From Riptortus pedestris (lineage: Eukaryota > Arthropoda > Insecta > Hemiptera > Alydidae), in the NCBI GenBank assembly GCA_019009955.1, contig CM032232.1, forward strand, positions 134,349,001 through 134,413,000: a stretch of 64,000 nucleotides of DNA, written 5' to 3'. The notes under the pieces are model-generated. The model was not told where the DNA came from. It worked only from the letters and a program-made list of their open reading frames with translations, and did not search any database. Each line of letters opens with the position of its first letter. The first letter of the stretch is position 1. Below are positions 33,208 through 45,838 of the stretch, one piece after another. A program made the translations under genes and the position numbers.

Positions 33208-36200
33208 CATTGAATTGTAAAAACTTAAAACGGACCTAGATACCAACGCACACACAATAAATACTTTATGGAGTGCTATTCATCACTTCACTACTCTTTC
33301 ATGTTGTCAGTCGTTGATCTGTGCAGGAAAAGGTAGTGAGAAATTTACACAGTTTCATTTCCCTTTGTAGTTATATATTTTTTTTAAGACCTTATTCAAT
33401 AAATCAATCAATATTTTTTATAAATACTACAACGTAAGAGAGTGGGACTTAAAGGTTCAATACAGAGTTGCTTTTACCTCTTTTAATACCCCTATTTTTG
33501 AGGTCTTTCTCACTTAGAGAATATAAGGCATCAGATTTTTAAAAGACGTATAAAGAAAATTTATTGTTCAACAGTTTTTCCCGATAAAAATTGACAATGC
33601 ATGTTTTCATGGAGGATAGCAAGCTAATGGGAGTAACTGTTATACAAGGGACTAGCTATCAATTAATGGGATTCATATATATCAGAACAGTATAGAATAC
33701 GTTATTCATGTAGCATAAAAAATATTATATAATCATTTTAAAGGCATTAAGAAAGAAATTCATACCTCTTAAGTCTCTCTTTCCCTAAATTTCATTAAAA
33801 GTAAATAAATAAAATATATATAATTCATTGAAAAAGTAAGTGTGACATGATGAATATACTACTTAAACTACTTCCTTCCTCGTAAGCTTTAAAATGTCCT
33901 TCTTTTCATCCTTGATTCTTCCATTCCATATTGAAAACTTCAGTCAAAAATACTTTGATATTAATAAAAATGTCAATGAGATTAAAAAAGAAAATGATGC
34001 ATCACAAATTTAGAGATTATTTCAATGAAATTGTTTTCTACAGGTGTTTTATATTTTAAACTTCACTAACCGCCGTGAAAATAGATAAATTGACGAAATT
34101 GAAACTTTTTAAATGGCTCATTAATAACAAAAATTTCCAAATTGAATTATATACTATTTACATAATGTTTCGGAATACGAGTCATGTTAAACTCTGGTTT
34201 ATTATATATATATATATAAACCAGAGCCACTCAAGTTAAATACAAATACAAAAATATTTTCTTTAATGATACAGGACAGATAAAAATACTTCACTCTATT
34301 TAAATTCCACATTTTCTCAGTCACACACACACACACACACTCACACTCACACTCTCTCACACACACACACACATATAAATTGCATGTGCAGACTAATAAA
34401 TCTTGGAACAATACTGGAATTTAAATGACAAATTTTTATTTCTTCCTGTGAAGTTAAGAGCCAAAAAACGTTTCAATATCTAAAAGAATTTTTTTTATAT
34501 ATATAAATATAGATTATAATGGCTATAATTAGTTTAAATATTTATTTGAATTGAGTTACAATTATTATAATCAATCTATTTTTGTTTGTCTTGTATTTAA
34601 GAATATGAATTATAGTCTAGGAGATAAACCTATTAATGAGATTAATTCACTGATTAAATAATAATGAGCAAATGATTAAATTAAAAAAAAAATAACTCAG
34701 TAATTGCCACTACCTTTTCTGTAATTCACTTTAGACATTTAATGTTGAGGTGTGATTAAACTTTGTTGAGTACAATAATTAGCCAATTGTTAATTTAAAG
34801 TGTTCTATTGCTTAAGAGGAAAATGTGAAGACATTGCATTTTCTCACTACGTCACATAAGCTCAAGAAGCGTAATTATGTGAAACACATATGAATGTTTT
34901 CTAATAGCTTAATATTGATAATGGAAAATGTTTTTGTAAAGCAGTAAATGTATTTGCCGTAGCTGAACTAGAATGTAGTAAGGAAAATGATAAAATTATT
35001 GTCTCAAATTATTTATTGCTGATTTCTTCCGAATCCCCCCCCCCAGCCCCTATCTACCTCTATTATTTATGTAGTTCGAGTGAAGTATTATTCTCTTGAA
35101 ATTTAAGATATAAATGTTACTTAAATTTCATCTTTTAAGTTTAATTTATTGTGTAAATAATTGCTCTCTCGCAAAAGAGGACATATCTAAATAAGAAAAT
35201 GTTAATTTCTATGTTTTTTATGGAATTATTGTAATCATATTGTAAAGGTCATAAGTTTTTAACTAAGTGTTTGATGTTTGAAATGGTTGAATGTCTTTAT
35301 AAAAGCATAGTAATAATTTTCTATATTGGTAATTATGTAAGTTTAATGGCTGTAAGTTAACAGTGTCACTTCTTCACGAAGAGAAGTCTTACTTGAATGA
35401 GAGATATTTTTAAATTCATAATAAATTTAAGTATTTACATTTAGTCATAAGTTATATAAATCAAATGTATTTTATTCGAATAAGAAAAAACAAGATTATG
35501 TTCCTCCAGGTGAAGGTTAAACTGATTCAAATAACATTGTATAATATGAAATATTTTTTCATATCTTATGGGCATTATGAAAATAAAATTATTGACTCAT
35601 TTGAATCACATTTTAGTAAAAATAATAATAATAAATAATCTGATCCAAATGAGTTAATATTTTCATCTTGTAAATTCTTATTAAATTTTATACACATTTA
35701 TAATTTAATTTGTAAGAATTATATTATGCATATAAATATTTTAGTTCATTAAATATAATATGATTGTTATTTTTTTTTGCTTTGTTAAATTTCATCTGAC
35801 ATTTATATACTAAAATCCTAATAAGCATTTTGGCTCTGGTTTTTTAAACTATTCACTTTAGATTTTTCATTGATTGCATGTTTAAGATTTTCGAAAACCA
35901 AATTAGCAGAAAGCATTCAGTTAACTACAGTTTTTATGGTGAAACTTGAAATTAGTTAATACTTTAAAGTATTTTTTCATTTAAATTTATCTTATTGTTC
36001 ATTAAGGAAACGAGTTTCAACAAAATAAAAGCTATACAATAATTTTTTTGTTTTATTCATTACTACTTAAAAGGCCTTTGACAAAAGTATAACTAAATAA
36101 AAATAATTCATATCATTTTAAAACATTTTCTACATTATTTTTGGCTTCGATATACATTTACAAGTAACACAAACTATTGTTATTTTAGAAGCGATTCAGT

Positions 36201-37320
36201 TATTTTCTGTTATCAAAAAAGTAAAAAAATTTTATTTAAGCCTTCTTATCGTAAAATTTTGTTTGTGAAGTAATTATAAATAAATGCATTTAAGAAATGA
36301 TGGTATTTTGGAAATTATTGTATTTAATCTAATCATATCTTAAGACATATCATAAACTTGGCCAACAAAGGTGTCAGTTACCTCCACCAGCATAGGATTT
36401 GTAAAGGGGTTCTCAAATTAGTTCTCATTTCATTATTTATTCAGTAACGGATGATCACTCATTTTCAGGGTACAATTTATTTCCTTTAGTTGTGATTACC
36501 AAAAGGTCTTTTCTGAAAATGAGTCTCCTTTCATGTATAATCATATTAAAAATATTATGTCGATTTGTACATTGTTCAAATGTTCTGAAATAATTCCACA
36601 CTTTTCTTTTCAAATACAATTATATAAGTTACATATATTTTTCTTAACTAGGAATAAATATGAAAATTATAATCCATCTAGCATTTCTATTATATAATTT
36701 TTGACGCATAGAGCCCCTTTTCTCCTTAATCAGGACATTTGAATTTACCAACTTCTTATAAGGAGTGTTTAAATGATAACAATATTTTCATATCAATCAG
36801 AGCCAAAATTTCCATCCATTTTGAATGATTTATTTTTTAATTTTTCTTTTTTTTCTTGAATGAGCTGACAAAAAAAAAAAACATTTTTCCACAATGTATG
36901 TACTTTGAATCTTTATGAGAGATTCTTAAAATTGTAAGCATTGTAATTATTTTTTATATATCACTTATATGTTTGTAAAGACTTGAAAAGTGTAGATTAG
37001 AGTTATCTTTAATGTTCCAGTATTTGATTCAATTTTCAACAGAATTAGGCCTATTGTGAATTTTATTGGAGTACTTAAGAATCAATTGGAATGTACAATC
37101 TTCATTTCTTGTCATTGTTAATGTTATAGATGTAAAAAAGTTTTTAAAATAAATGTTTAAATGTTTAACTGTGAAAAAAATCATTAAAGAAATTTAATAT
37201 GCTGTGTTACCAATTTCTGCCTAATTGGTTGGATTTATGTCCAAAAATAAGTGTTCATAATAAAAAAATTGCAATAAGTGTGTGATCTCCTTAATAAAGA
37301 TTGCTGCACTTAAATATTTG
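33208..37320 (+). other. Transposon-free AT-rich stretch, candidate long 3' UTR
   Basis: No exon or mobile element is recognised in about 4.1 kb after the multiplexin stop, in contrast to both flanks. Possible polyadenylation signals (AATAAA) occur early at 33256 and 33398 and late at 37259 and 37293, the last followed by T/GT-rich sequence. It contains a (CA)n tract at about 34322-34372 and a short TA-hinged palindrome at 34192-34227. Either the early signals are used and the rest is intergenic, or the transcript runs to about 37.3 kb. Confidence 0.4.
34192..34227. repeat. Short TA-hinged palindrome
   Basis: CTCTGGTTTA before and TAAACCAGAG after an AT-rich TATATA core form a near-perfect hairpin of 36 bases. 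It has the same design as the larger palindrome at 10226-10377 (unique arms, TA centre). It lies in the AT-rich stretch after the multiplexin stop. Confidence 0.7.
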
Positions 37321-37702
37321 TTTATTTTTAACGTTTTTCTCCCACCAATTGGAATACATTTTTCAAAAAACTAAAATAGAAGGAAGTATAAGGGAATGAA
37401 AAGGTACTACATCTTTTAAACCTTTCTTGGAGAAAAAATCTAATCCTTGGGGACCTAGAGGTTTCAATTATTGGGCACATCTTTAAGGTAGACAATAACA
37501 GGTTGAAACAACTACAGAGATATATTACTTTTATTGCATAACTTTCCAGATATACTCCAAGATAGCAGGAATAAGGGTGAACAAATATGAGAAAGGCAGT
37601 ATGGTTTTAAGGTCTAGAGGAGCCAGTAAATGTATCTCCTGAAGAAAAATTGCTGGTAGTTTCTATTCTTATTTTCCTCCATGGATGTATACTATAAATA
37701 TG

Positions 37703-38038
37703 TTGTGCTCAAGCTAGCCATGTGAGTTAAAGTGTTAGCCTCAATCTAACACGGTAAACCTAGAGAGACGAGGTCCATTCCCGCCTGGGCAATAGGAATC
37801 TATTTAGTGACAATTTATTAAATAAAATCTTTAGTCTCAAACTGGCTAGGAAAGGTCGTAACCTGTAGAGTTGATTTAACATCCAAACATAGTACATCCC
37901 GTCACATATGATACACAAGAACAAATGTAATTTAATCTTTCCTTAGTTCCATCACGGCTAGAATAGAGTGGTAACATGTAGATAATCTATGCCAGTTAGC
38001 CTTAGTAGAAAAAGTAGATGTTAAGAAATAATAATAAT
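37703..38038 (+). mobile_element. tRNA-derived SINE, with duplicated body
   Basis: Head AGCTAGCCATGTGAGTTAAA, CACGGTAAACCTAGAGAGAC, B-box-like region GGTCCATTCCCGCCTGGGC, then the CTGGCTAGGAAAGG / GTAACCTGTAG body twice (about 37840 and 37960) and an AATAATAATAAT tail. The internal duplication makes it about 100 bases longer than the others. Confidence 0.75.
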
Positions 38039-38180
38039 CTGGATAACACAAAGCCTTATTTAGATTAGAGAATATAAACTATAAAGTTTAGAAACTTAAT
38101 GAAGTCACCTGAATCCCATGCTTAATAAACAGAATTATTTTATTTTAATTGAATTAATTGTGACTTCATGACACTGGGGC

Positions 38181-38411
38181 GCTCCGGACCAGGTTAGCCA
38201 TGCGAGTTAAAGCGTTGACCTTTATCTCACATGGTAAACCTAGAGTGGCGAGTTCAATTCTCGCCTGGGCAAAGGAAATTATTTAGTGACGAAATTCATT
38301 AAATAACGTCCTAAAATCCCACCCTGGCTAGAAAAGGGTGGTAACCTGTAGATAACCCGTCCCGATTAGCCTAAGTTGCAAAAAGTGGACATTAATAAAT
38401 AAATAAATAAT
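38181..38411 (+). mobile_element. tRNA-derived SINE, best + strand copy
   Basis: About 230 bases. A-box-like TAGCCATGCGAGTTAAAGCG resembles the D-arm of Leu/Ser tRNAs; B-box-like GAGTTCAATTCTCGCCTGGG follows after the usual spacing; then CAAAGGAAATTATTTAGTGA, CCCTGGCTAGAAAAGGGTGG, GATAACCCGTCCCGATTAGC and an (AATA)n tail. RNA polymerase III head plus unrelated body plus short-repeat tail defines a SINE. Confidence 0.85.
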
Positions 38412-39492
38412 TGAATTAAGATTTTTTTTCTTCAATTTCTGTTTGTACCAGCTTTCTACGGTTCCCAATTTAATTAAACACCCTTTGCCATCTTCAATCT
38501 TAGGATTGGAGTAGAGAGAGGTAGAACAAAAAATTTGGATTTCAAATATACTTTTAAAGGAGGGAACATACAATTTCAATGAATGCCATATTCCAGATCT
38601 TTATTTTGAGTCAGAATAAAGGGGTCAGCATTCTCCAATTGAAGGAGTCAAATAAAAAAATTACCAATGGCTTCTCAGTTAGTTTAAAAAAATTAAGTAA
38701 AGTCAAGATTTTATATTTCCATATTATTTCTGTTTTACATATTTTTTTTTGTTGTGATATAAGTATAAGAATCATGTATGAATTCTGTCTTCTAATTTAT
38801 ATATTTAAAAAAATACCAAGCTGATATTAACAGAAGTAAAATAAGTGAAATTAAAATAATAAGTGAAAATGAAAAACCCAAACCTCTCATCTAACAAAAC
38901 ATCAATTTTTGGCCAATGATATAATTACACACATAATTACAATTTTACACCTCCATCCACAGACTTGAACTTTAGTTTTACATTAAATGTTGAGTTTTGT
39001 TACATTTGAGTTCGTCTGAAACATGGAAAAAGGAGTTAATAAGCAATTTAAATAGAATTTCAGACAGGCCATAGGCTTGATAGTTGTGATACTTTTAAAT
39101 GAGTGATATAATGTAAGCAATTGATTTAGGATCAATGCCAAAAAAAATGAGTTGGAGACAAAAAATAGTTAATCCAAGTAATAATTATTCAAAAGCTTAT
39201 TATCTTCACATTGACCTGTTTTCAATATGGAGGTTACAAATAAGTTTGACCCTGATTTTAAAGGGACTTCCAAAGAATTTCCCAACACACTTTTCTAATA
39301 TTGGTGCTAATGTTTAGTTCGAATAATAGTGCAAATGTTGAGTTTCTAGTGTTAGTGAAATGAGATGAATATTAAAACAGAAAGCAAGAGGATTATTTAT
39401 GAAAGTCTTTCTAAAGTGTAAGCAATAACAAATACTTTTAAATATTTTAAATTGTTTTAATAGGTTTTTGGACATATTATTGTTCATATAAG
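38412..39492. other. Intergenic sequence, nothing recognised
   Basis: Strongly AT-rich; short frames only. Confidence 0.5.
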
Positions 39493-40022
39493 TCTGTCAT
39501 GCAGGGGTTTCATTTCCCAAAAACTGGAAAGGCATACTATGAGTTATGTTTATTCTATTTTGTACTTTTCCCTTATTTTTACAGTCTCTTATATATAAAT
39601 TATATGACAACCTTGAGCAAATTATATGATTTAACCTTGAGTTAATATTTACTAGAGATACAGGCATTAAAGTACTGGACTATTAAGCAGGTGGTTCAAT
39701 GTTTCGTGAGATCCCACTCTAAATTGTATTATGCTCACCGATCTTAGATGATCACCTCACCCTCCTGGTTCAATTTCTAGATTGGACTACATTTACCTCT
39801 TACCCTAAAGATCTATGCAATAAAATAACTTTTACAATAAAGTAGGTTATATGTATAGCATTTTCTGATGATTACATAATGACAGAGATATTTAAAATTT
39901 TGCATCCAATTGCCTCAAAAACTCAGTTCAAGTCTCTCAGTCCACTTTCGGACATCAACAAGCTTTGATTATAAATAGAACTATTAAATGGCAATCAAAT
40001 AAAAATTATAGCTTCTTAGGTA

Positions 40023-40062
<40 letters not shown>

Positions 40063-40170
40063 ACACGTGTGTGTCTTTATTTGTTTAAAATTGGTGGACA
40101 TTTTAATAATTTTTGAAAATCGTGTCACAAACACTACATTCACAGCTGATTAATCCTAGAGGAATTTGTT
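39493..40170 (+). mobile_element. HINE-like element copy, decayed, with (GT)n in place of (TA)n
   Basis: AGTCTGTCATGCAGGGGTTT start; later CTCAGTCCACTTTCGGACAT, a (GT)n tract at about 40029-40054 where other copies carry (TA)n, then GGTGGACATTTTAATAATTT, AAAATCGTGTCACAAACACT and CACAGCTGATTAATCCTAGA. Confidence 0.6.
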
Positions 40171-40212
40171 TATTGATAGACATCAAATTCATCATCTACA
40201 GTTTAGAATTAC

Positions 40213-40268
40213 TTGACATTTGAAATGGTTAATTAACGTCTCCTGGTACTGACCATTTCAAATGTCAC
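40213..40268. repeat. 15-bp inverted repeat hairpin
   Basis: GACATTTGAAATGGT and its exact reverse complement ACCATTTCAAATGTC are separated by about 26 bases. GACATTTGAA is also a motif of the HINE-like family, whose decayed copy ends just upstream, so this may be two opposed fragments of it. Confidence 0.6.
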
Positions 40269-41289
40269 TAATATTGCTGCTAGCTTCTTCTGGAAAACTA
40301 GAATGAGAATTAAACCTGATTCTTAGTTGAGATACCCCGAAGAAGCTGGCCATGATAATGGGAATGTTGGTAGAAAATACCATGACGCGGTTGAAACAAT
40401 AGATCTTGAGAATACTTAAAGACATTCAGTGTCTTTTCTATATTTGAAATTTTCCTTAGCGCTGTTATAATATTAACCCTCTTATATCTAGCTTAAATTT
40501 GAAGTTCTGTGTACAGAGGGTTTATGTAAAAACAGTTTATAGGATATGGACTGAAATTATTTGAGTACCATATTGTGTGCAAAATTTGCTTAATTTAAGT
40601 CTCTCCTGCTGATTGATTTTTTTAAAACTGAACCACCCATTTTTCCTTCAGCCTCATTTATGTCTATATTTAGAATAAAACTGTTGCCAACCACTTCACC
40701 TTTGACTATAAAAATAAAAATTATGAAAGGAAGTGCAAAGGCTTGCTAAAAATATAAATTATTTCATTACGTCAGGAATAATGATCTCATGAAACCAATA
40801 CTTGATCAATTATATCAAATAAATATCCAAAAAATGTCTAAAAACAAGTAAAGAGCACTCAATATTTAAAAAATAAATTAATAAAAAGAAAAAAAAATGT
40901 GTTTATAAATCAATCAAGAAATCCTTGTTTTAATTAATTTTTACACCTTCAATTGATAACATAAATATATTGCATGGAAGATGTGGTTGATTGCATAAAA
41001 TGTCTGAAGAAAATACTGGTTTTAGAAGACACTTGAGAACACAGATAGCAGACTAGACTCGTAACTTAAGGTGACTGTGAGTGAGAGTTTCCTGAAAGTG
41101 TAAAATATTTAGAAGAAATGTAAGAGTTTATATTTCACTCCTTCTAGAAACCCACTCTCCTCTAGGTCTGATTTCCACCCTTAGCCACTGCATTGGCAGA
41201 TATTCCCTTTATAGTACTCATCTCATGAATAGATTAAAAGTTCTATAACAGTCCAACAATTTTATCTAAATGACTAAAATAAAATGCCA
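40269..41289. other. Intergenic sequence, nothing recognised
   Basis: AT-rich. Near 41145-41190 a CCCACTCTCCTCTAGGTCTG block hints at a further decayed HINE-like copy. Confidence 0.4.
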
Positions 41290-42114
41290 CAAGAAAAACC
41301 AGTTGGGGGAGAGAGTTACTGAAGGCTGAAAACAAGAAAGTAAGTCGTTTAATACTTGAGTTACAAAAAAATGCATAGAGCAAAAATTGTAAAATATCAA
41401 TAGTTTAACAAGATTGGTTCAATATCATTTTACGATCCGACTCATTACAAGGAGATATTTGGAATTTTCCAATTCTCCCCCCCCCTCTACTATTCCAGGT
41501 CCGATTTCAGCCAATAACAAATATGATCTCTACTTTTGACTGAAACTGTTAAATATCGAGTGTGATATAGATCAAATAAACACTATGGAGACAAGAATGA
41601 AAAATCTTAATTGATGATGTCATCACATAACAAATTTGCATGTGTCTTGTATAATAAATGTCTCATGAAAGCAATACTTGGTATTTATGCTTCGAATAAC
41701 TTGCTTTATTATATAAAGCAAGTATTGTTTATGTCACATGAGAAGGAGCGGGGATTTCCTGAAGGCTGAATACTAAACAATACAAATATCTCGGTTAATA
41801 TTCGTGATAGAAACTAAATGTATGTAACAATATGTACAGTACACTTAATTTACAATAAGATTGGTTTTGTATACTTTTTCTAATGACGTATAATAAAGGG
41901 GTTATTTCGAATTTTTGAAATTCCGTCCTCTAAACCCCCCCCCTTCCACTGGTCCCATTGCAGCCATTAACGAACTTGACCTTTAGTTTTGCATGAACAT
42001 CTTATAAATCGTGTTTCTTAACGATCAGGATGGATGGTCATTTGATAACATTTTTCAAAAATCGCGTCATGAGTACAACCTCAATAGCTGATTTCCATTA
42101 AGGGGCCTGCTTAA
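41290..42114 (+). mobile_element. HINE-like element, two overlapping decayed copies
   Basis: First copy to about 41600 (GTTACTGAAGGCTGAAAACA, CAGCCAATAACAAATATGAT), then a second-subfamily copy with its own ATTTCCTGAAGGCTGAATAC block, CAGCCATTAACGAACTTGAC, AATCGCGTCATGAGTACAAC and CTTAA end. A small hairpin (ACTTGCTTTAT/ATAAAGCAAGT) lies at about 41698-41728. Confidence 0.65.
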
Positions 42115-42499
42115 TATGTTAATAAGGCCTTTATATATGTCCAAACACGTACACGCGCGCGCGCACACACACACGCACACATTTATGTAAGATATATACA
42201 CCTGATTTTCTCTGGAAAACTAAAAGTGGCTGAATAATGATGATATTATTTCCAAGGCTTCAATAAACACAGCATTGCAAGACTTCTGGTCGCAGCGTCT
42301 ATGTGTTTTTCCTAAGCAAGTTTTATTTTCATTATAATTTAAATTTGTTACATTTTGTTAAGTACGTTTCCGTAGTATTTGAGATGATCCTCCAATACAC
42401 GAAGCTTCATAATCCATACACTGTTTCGTATGCATTATTCTTCGTGTTCATATCTTAACGCAGCCTTAAGCTAGATTCTACTTTATTTGAATATACCGA

Positions 42500-43064
42500 G
42501 GCTATTTTACAAGTTGTATTGCAGATTTCGTTTAGTCCATTACATGTAAATTTAGAATACGATTTTGACATCGCTAACTGGAAACTGATGTCAGACTGCA
42601 TGCGTAAAATAGATTGGAAAGACAAGAGGTTATTTGGAATATTTAAAAAAACAAGACAAAGTGCACACCTGATCATTGATGAGTGTGAAAGAGAATGTAG
42701 AATTAAGAAATGAGTAAAGCAAGAGTCTCCTCTGACAGCTTATCAGTTCAATAAGTTCTTTGAAGAGGCAATAAAGAAAATTTAAAAATAACTGAAGTAT
42801 TTTAATTAATAAGCACGTGAGCAAGAACACCAAAAAAATGTTTGCTAAGTCTTTCGTTTGGAGTGTAACATGGGCGAAAATTGGACTCTTGACAAAAGGG
42901 AATACAGCACATCGGAAGCAATGGACATTTGGATTTGTTGTAGAACCACCAGAATAAGTTGGAGTCAAAAAGATCCAAGTTTAAAGTTCGAAATGAGTGA
43001 AAGTTTTACCAAGGCCTTGGAAAAACGGGTTGAAACTTCTTGGTCATATCATAAGGCACAAAAG
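42500..43064 (+). pseudogene. RTE-like LINE, RT domain with internal deletion
   Basis: Broken frames keep the family order: YDFDIANWKLMSDCMRKIDW then KDKRLFGIFKKTRQSAHLII, VKQESPLTAYQFNKFFEEAI (VRQGCPLSP-type box), then SILINKHVSKNTKKMFAKSF, ENWTLDKREY and RTTRISWSQKD. The stretch that would hold the YADD catalytic strand is missing between about 42785 and 42795. The copy is interrupted at 43065 by an element of the TCCGTCACG...CTAA family. Its likely continuation is at 44445-44600. Confidence 0.65.
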
Positions 43065-43300
43065 TCCTTCACCAAGGGCCGCGTAAACTAAGCAGATTTC
43101 CCACGCATTTATCTCGAAAATTAAAAATTCAATGGAAAAAAAATTTGGAATTTAGGCTTTAAATAATGTTCTTCATAATACAACAGCTTATTGTTAATAT
43201 GACATGAGTAGGAATGGGGGTTTACTGAAGGATAAAAACTAAAAAAATGCAACAACATTCATAGGACATTACATTTGCAATAAGATTGATTCTTTCTTGC
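43065..43300 (+). mobile_element. HINE-like element, 5' part, inserted in an RTE-like LINE
   Basis: TCCTTCACCAAGGGCCGCGT start, AAACTAAGCAGATTTCCCAC, second-subfamily block to AATAAGATTGATTCTTTC. It joins directly to an opposite-strand copy. Confidence 0.7.
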
Positions 43301-43307
43301 TTAAGTT

Positions 43308-43894
43308 TTAGCAGATTTCCCTTAAAGGAAATCAGCTATTGAGGTCGTACTCATGTCGCGATTTTCGAAAAACTTCTTCAAATGTCTATCGATCCTACCT
43401 AGGAGACGACGAAAATGAGGTCCGTTCAAAATTATATATATATATATATATATATATCTATATATATATATAGGTGTCTGTTAACACTCTCGCAGTCGCA
43501 CTTTTTATTTAATCGTTACCAATCTCAAGTTTATGTAAGAAGGAAGATCAAGTTCGTTATCTGCTGAAATCTGACCAGTGGGAGGGGGAGTTTAAATGGG
43601 GGATTTTCGAAAATTCGAAATATCTCCGTTACTATGCGTCGGATCGAAAAATTGTATAAAATCAATCTTATTGCAAATTAAATTTACTATAAATATTGTC
43701 ATATACGTTCATTCTCTATCTTGAATATTAACCGAGATATTTGCATTTGTATTAAGTGTAACGGACGAGCTATGGTTCCCGCCGAAAGCTAGTTCGGCCG
43801 TTTCCGTAACTAATCGACACTCGTATGGAGATTTCTTTCTTGTATAACTTTACGTGGAAAATCTGCTTAGTTTACGCAGCCCCTTCGTGACGGA
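43308..43894 (-). mobile_element. HINE-like element, complete copy
   Basis: 587 bases from TTAGCAGATTTCCCTTAAAG to CCCTTCGTGACGGA followed by a T run. All modules present, including ACTAATCGACACTCGTATGG and GCCGAAAGCTAGTTCGGCCG; the latter contains a palindrome (CCGAAAGCTAGTTCGG). Confidence 0.88.
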
Positions 43895-44284
43895 CTTTTT
43901 TAATGTATATCTCGTTTATGCTTTGTTATACGGCAAAAGTGAATATATCAAAAGCTATTTTAAATAACAAAATAAACGTTTGTCATGTGCATATTTGCCG
44001 AAAAATAGAAAACGAAATATCGCTATTTTTAATTTCAGGCCTCCCTTATAACCCCCACTCCTGTTAATTCAGAGAATTTTAATATAGCCTAAAGTCTAAT
44101 TTGTTTAGTAGTAATATACATAACATGTTTCATAAAATTCGGTTCAGCCGTTTATGCGTGAAAAGGTGACAAATAAACAAACAAACAGACACCAAAGCTA
44201 CAAATTGCAGATATCGTGTCTATGGCGTGTGAAACGACAGAGTATCGTGAAATTTCGAGGTAAAATCAAAGTACAGACGGAGGT

Positions 44285-44287
44285 TAC

Positions 44288-44356
<69 letters not shown>

Positions 44357-44437
44357 TAAAATTTTGAACGGACCTGATTTTCGTCTCATCATGAGTACAA
44401 CCTCGACATCTGATTTTTCCTAAGGGAATTCTGCTAA
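44285..44437 (+). mobile_element. HINE-like element, 3' fragment
   Basis: (TA)n at about 44290-44351, TTTTGAACGGACCTGATTTT, CATGAGTACAACCTCGACAT, GATTTTTCCTAAGGGAATTC and CTGCTAA end. Its end abuts the resumed RTE-like LINE. Confidence 0.8.
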
Positions 44438-44444
44438 AAACAAA

Positions 44445-44600
44445 TATATTTCAAGGTATAGTCATTGGACATAGGGGAAGCGGCGGGAGGCCTAGAAAAT
44501 CATTTTTGAAGACATCAAACATCTTATGGATTTTGGTGCTCAAAGTAATATGAAAAGCAGTTTCTGAAAGAACATGATTCTTGCTACTCCACAAGGAGAT
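44445..44600 (+). pseudogene. RTE-like LINE 3' coding fragment
   Basis: Frames read FQGIVIGHRGSGGRPRKSFL and, after a one-base shift, EDIKHLMDFGAQSNMKS. A GRPR block followed by this helix is the end of the RT polyprotein in RTE-like LINEs. It starts just after the CTAA end of an inserted element (44437) and continues the sequence broken off at 43065, so the two pieces are probably one LINE split by about 1.37 kb of inserted elements. Confidence 0.45.
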
Positions 44601-45200
44601 GATATAAAATTGGATGATAATTAAATTGACAAAATCACTCTGTTATCTGTTTGTTCTTATCTATTGTTCTACCTATGTCGTCAATATTTAGAAGTGTCAG
44701 GTGGTCACAATTTCGAATGAGTAGGTTTTCATATTTGGGCTTCTTATTTACATTGGATATGAGCATTTTTCATATAAAATGACACAAAACATTTTCATAT
44801 AATTCATCCTGTGAAAAAAAAACAAAAAAAACGCAACTGCAAATATTCCAAATATGCAACTGAACAGGACAACCAACACGCCGAAATGAACTTAATTCAC
44901 AATAGTAGAAGATCAACGTTTTTAAGGCAGTTTAAGTAAGTAAAAAATACTTCTACTCAATTATTTCTTACCAATTTATTGCGTTTTATTTATTATTATA
45001 GTGGTTTTCATGTAATTTCTCCGTCCCCCCTTCCGCCCCTCACACACATTTCAGTCTTTGCTCCATTTGAATATAATATGAACTAGGAAATCATCCATGT
45101 ACAATATTACTCAAAGAATAGGTATGGCATACAATTGCTAAATAAACTTGATAATTAACGGCACAAATTTCAATTTTCATAGTTCATCATAATTATATAT

Positions 45201-45825
45201 TACCAGATTTCCCTTAAAGGAATCAGCTATTGAGGTCATACTCATGACGCGATTTCCGAAAAACCTCAAATGTCCATCGACCCTACCCAGGACATAACGA
45301 AAATGAGGTCCGTTTAAAATTAGTTATATTGGTTGAAATATACATTTGCCTGCTAACGCTCTAGCGGTCATAATTTTTATTTGATCGTTACCAAACTCGA
45401 TATTTAATTATTTTGTGTAAAGCTAAAGATCAATTTCCTGAACGGCTGAAATCGTATTTGTTATTGGTTGAAATCGGACCTGGAATGGGGGGGGGGGTTA
45501 AGAGAAGGGTGGGCTATTAAAAAATTCACAAATATGTCCGTTGTTGCGAATCGGATCAAAAATGTTATACAGGTAGAACCAATCTTGTTCAGCTATAGAT
45601 GGTCTACAATTGTTGTTATACAAATTTTTTCCTGGCTCCAGTATTGAGCGAGCTGTACGAACTTTCTGGTTTTCAGCAAGAAATCCGCGGTCCCCCCGCG
45701 CCCCACTCTTTCAACTCATCGATTTTTTACATAGAAATAGAGGATATGTTGCCAGATGAGATCACAAGAGGGTTATACCAGCACGAGGGAAATCTGCTTA
45801 GTTTACGCAGCACCTGGGCGACGGA
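45201..45825 (-). mobile_element. HINE-like element, complete copy
   Basis: 625 bases from TACCAGATTTCCCTTAAAGG to GCACCTGGGCGACGGA and a T run. Middle block follows the GTTATACAGGTAGAACCAAT / CGAGCTGTACGAACTTTC variant. Confidence 0.82.
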
Positions 45826-45838
45826 CTTTTAGTATATT

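Noticed and set aside
34322..34372. (CA)n tract as a regulatory element
   Set aside because: Simple repeat without other supporting signal.
37703..38411. Functional tRNA genes
   Set aside because: A- and B-box-like motifs are present, but no complete cloverleaf can be drawn and several diverged copies with bodies and tails exist; a SINE fits better.
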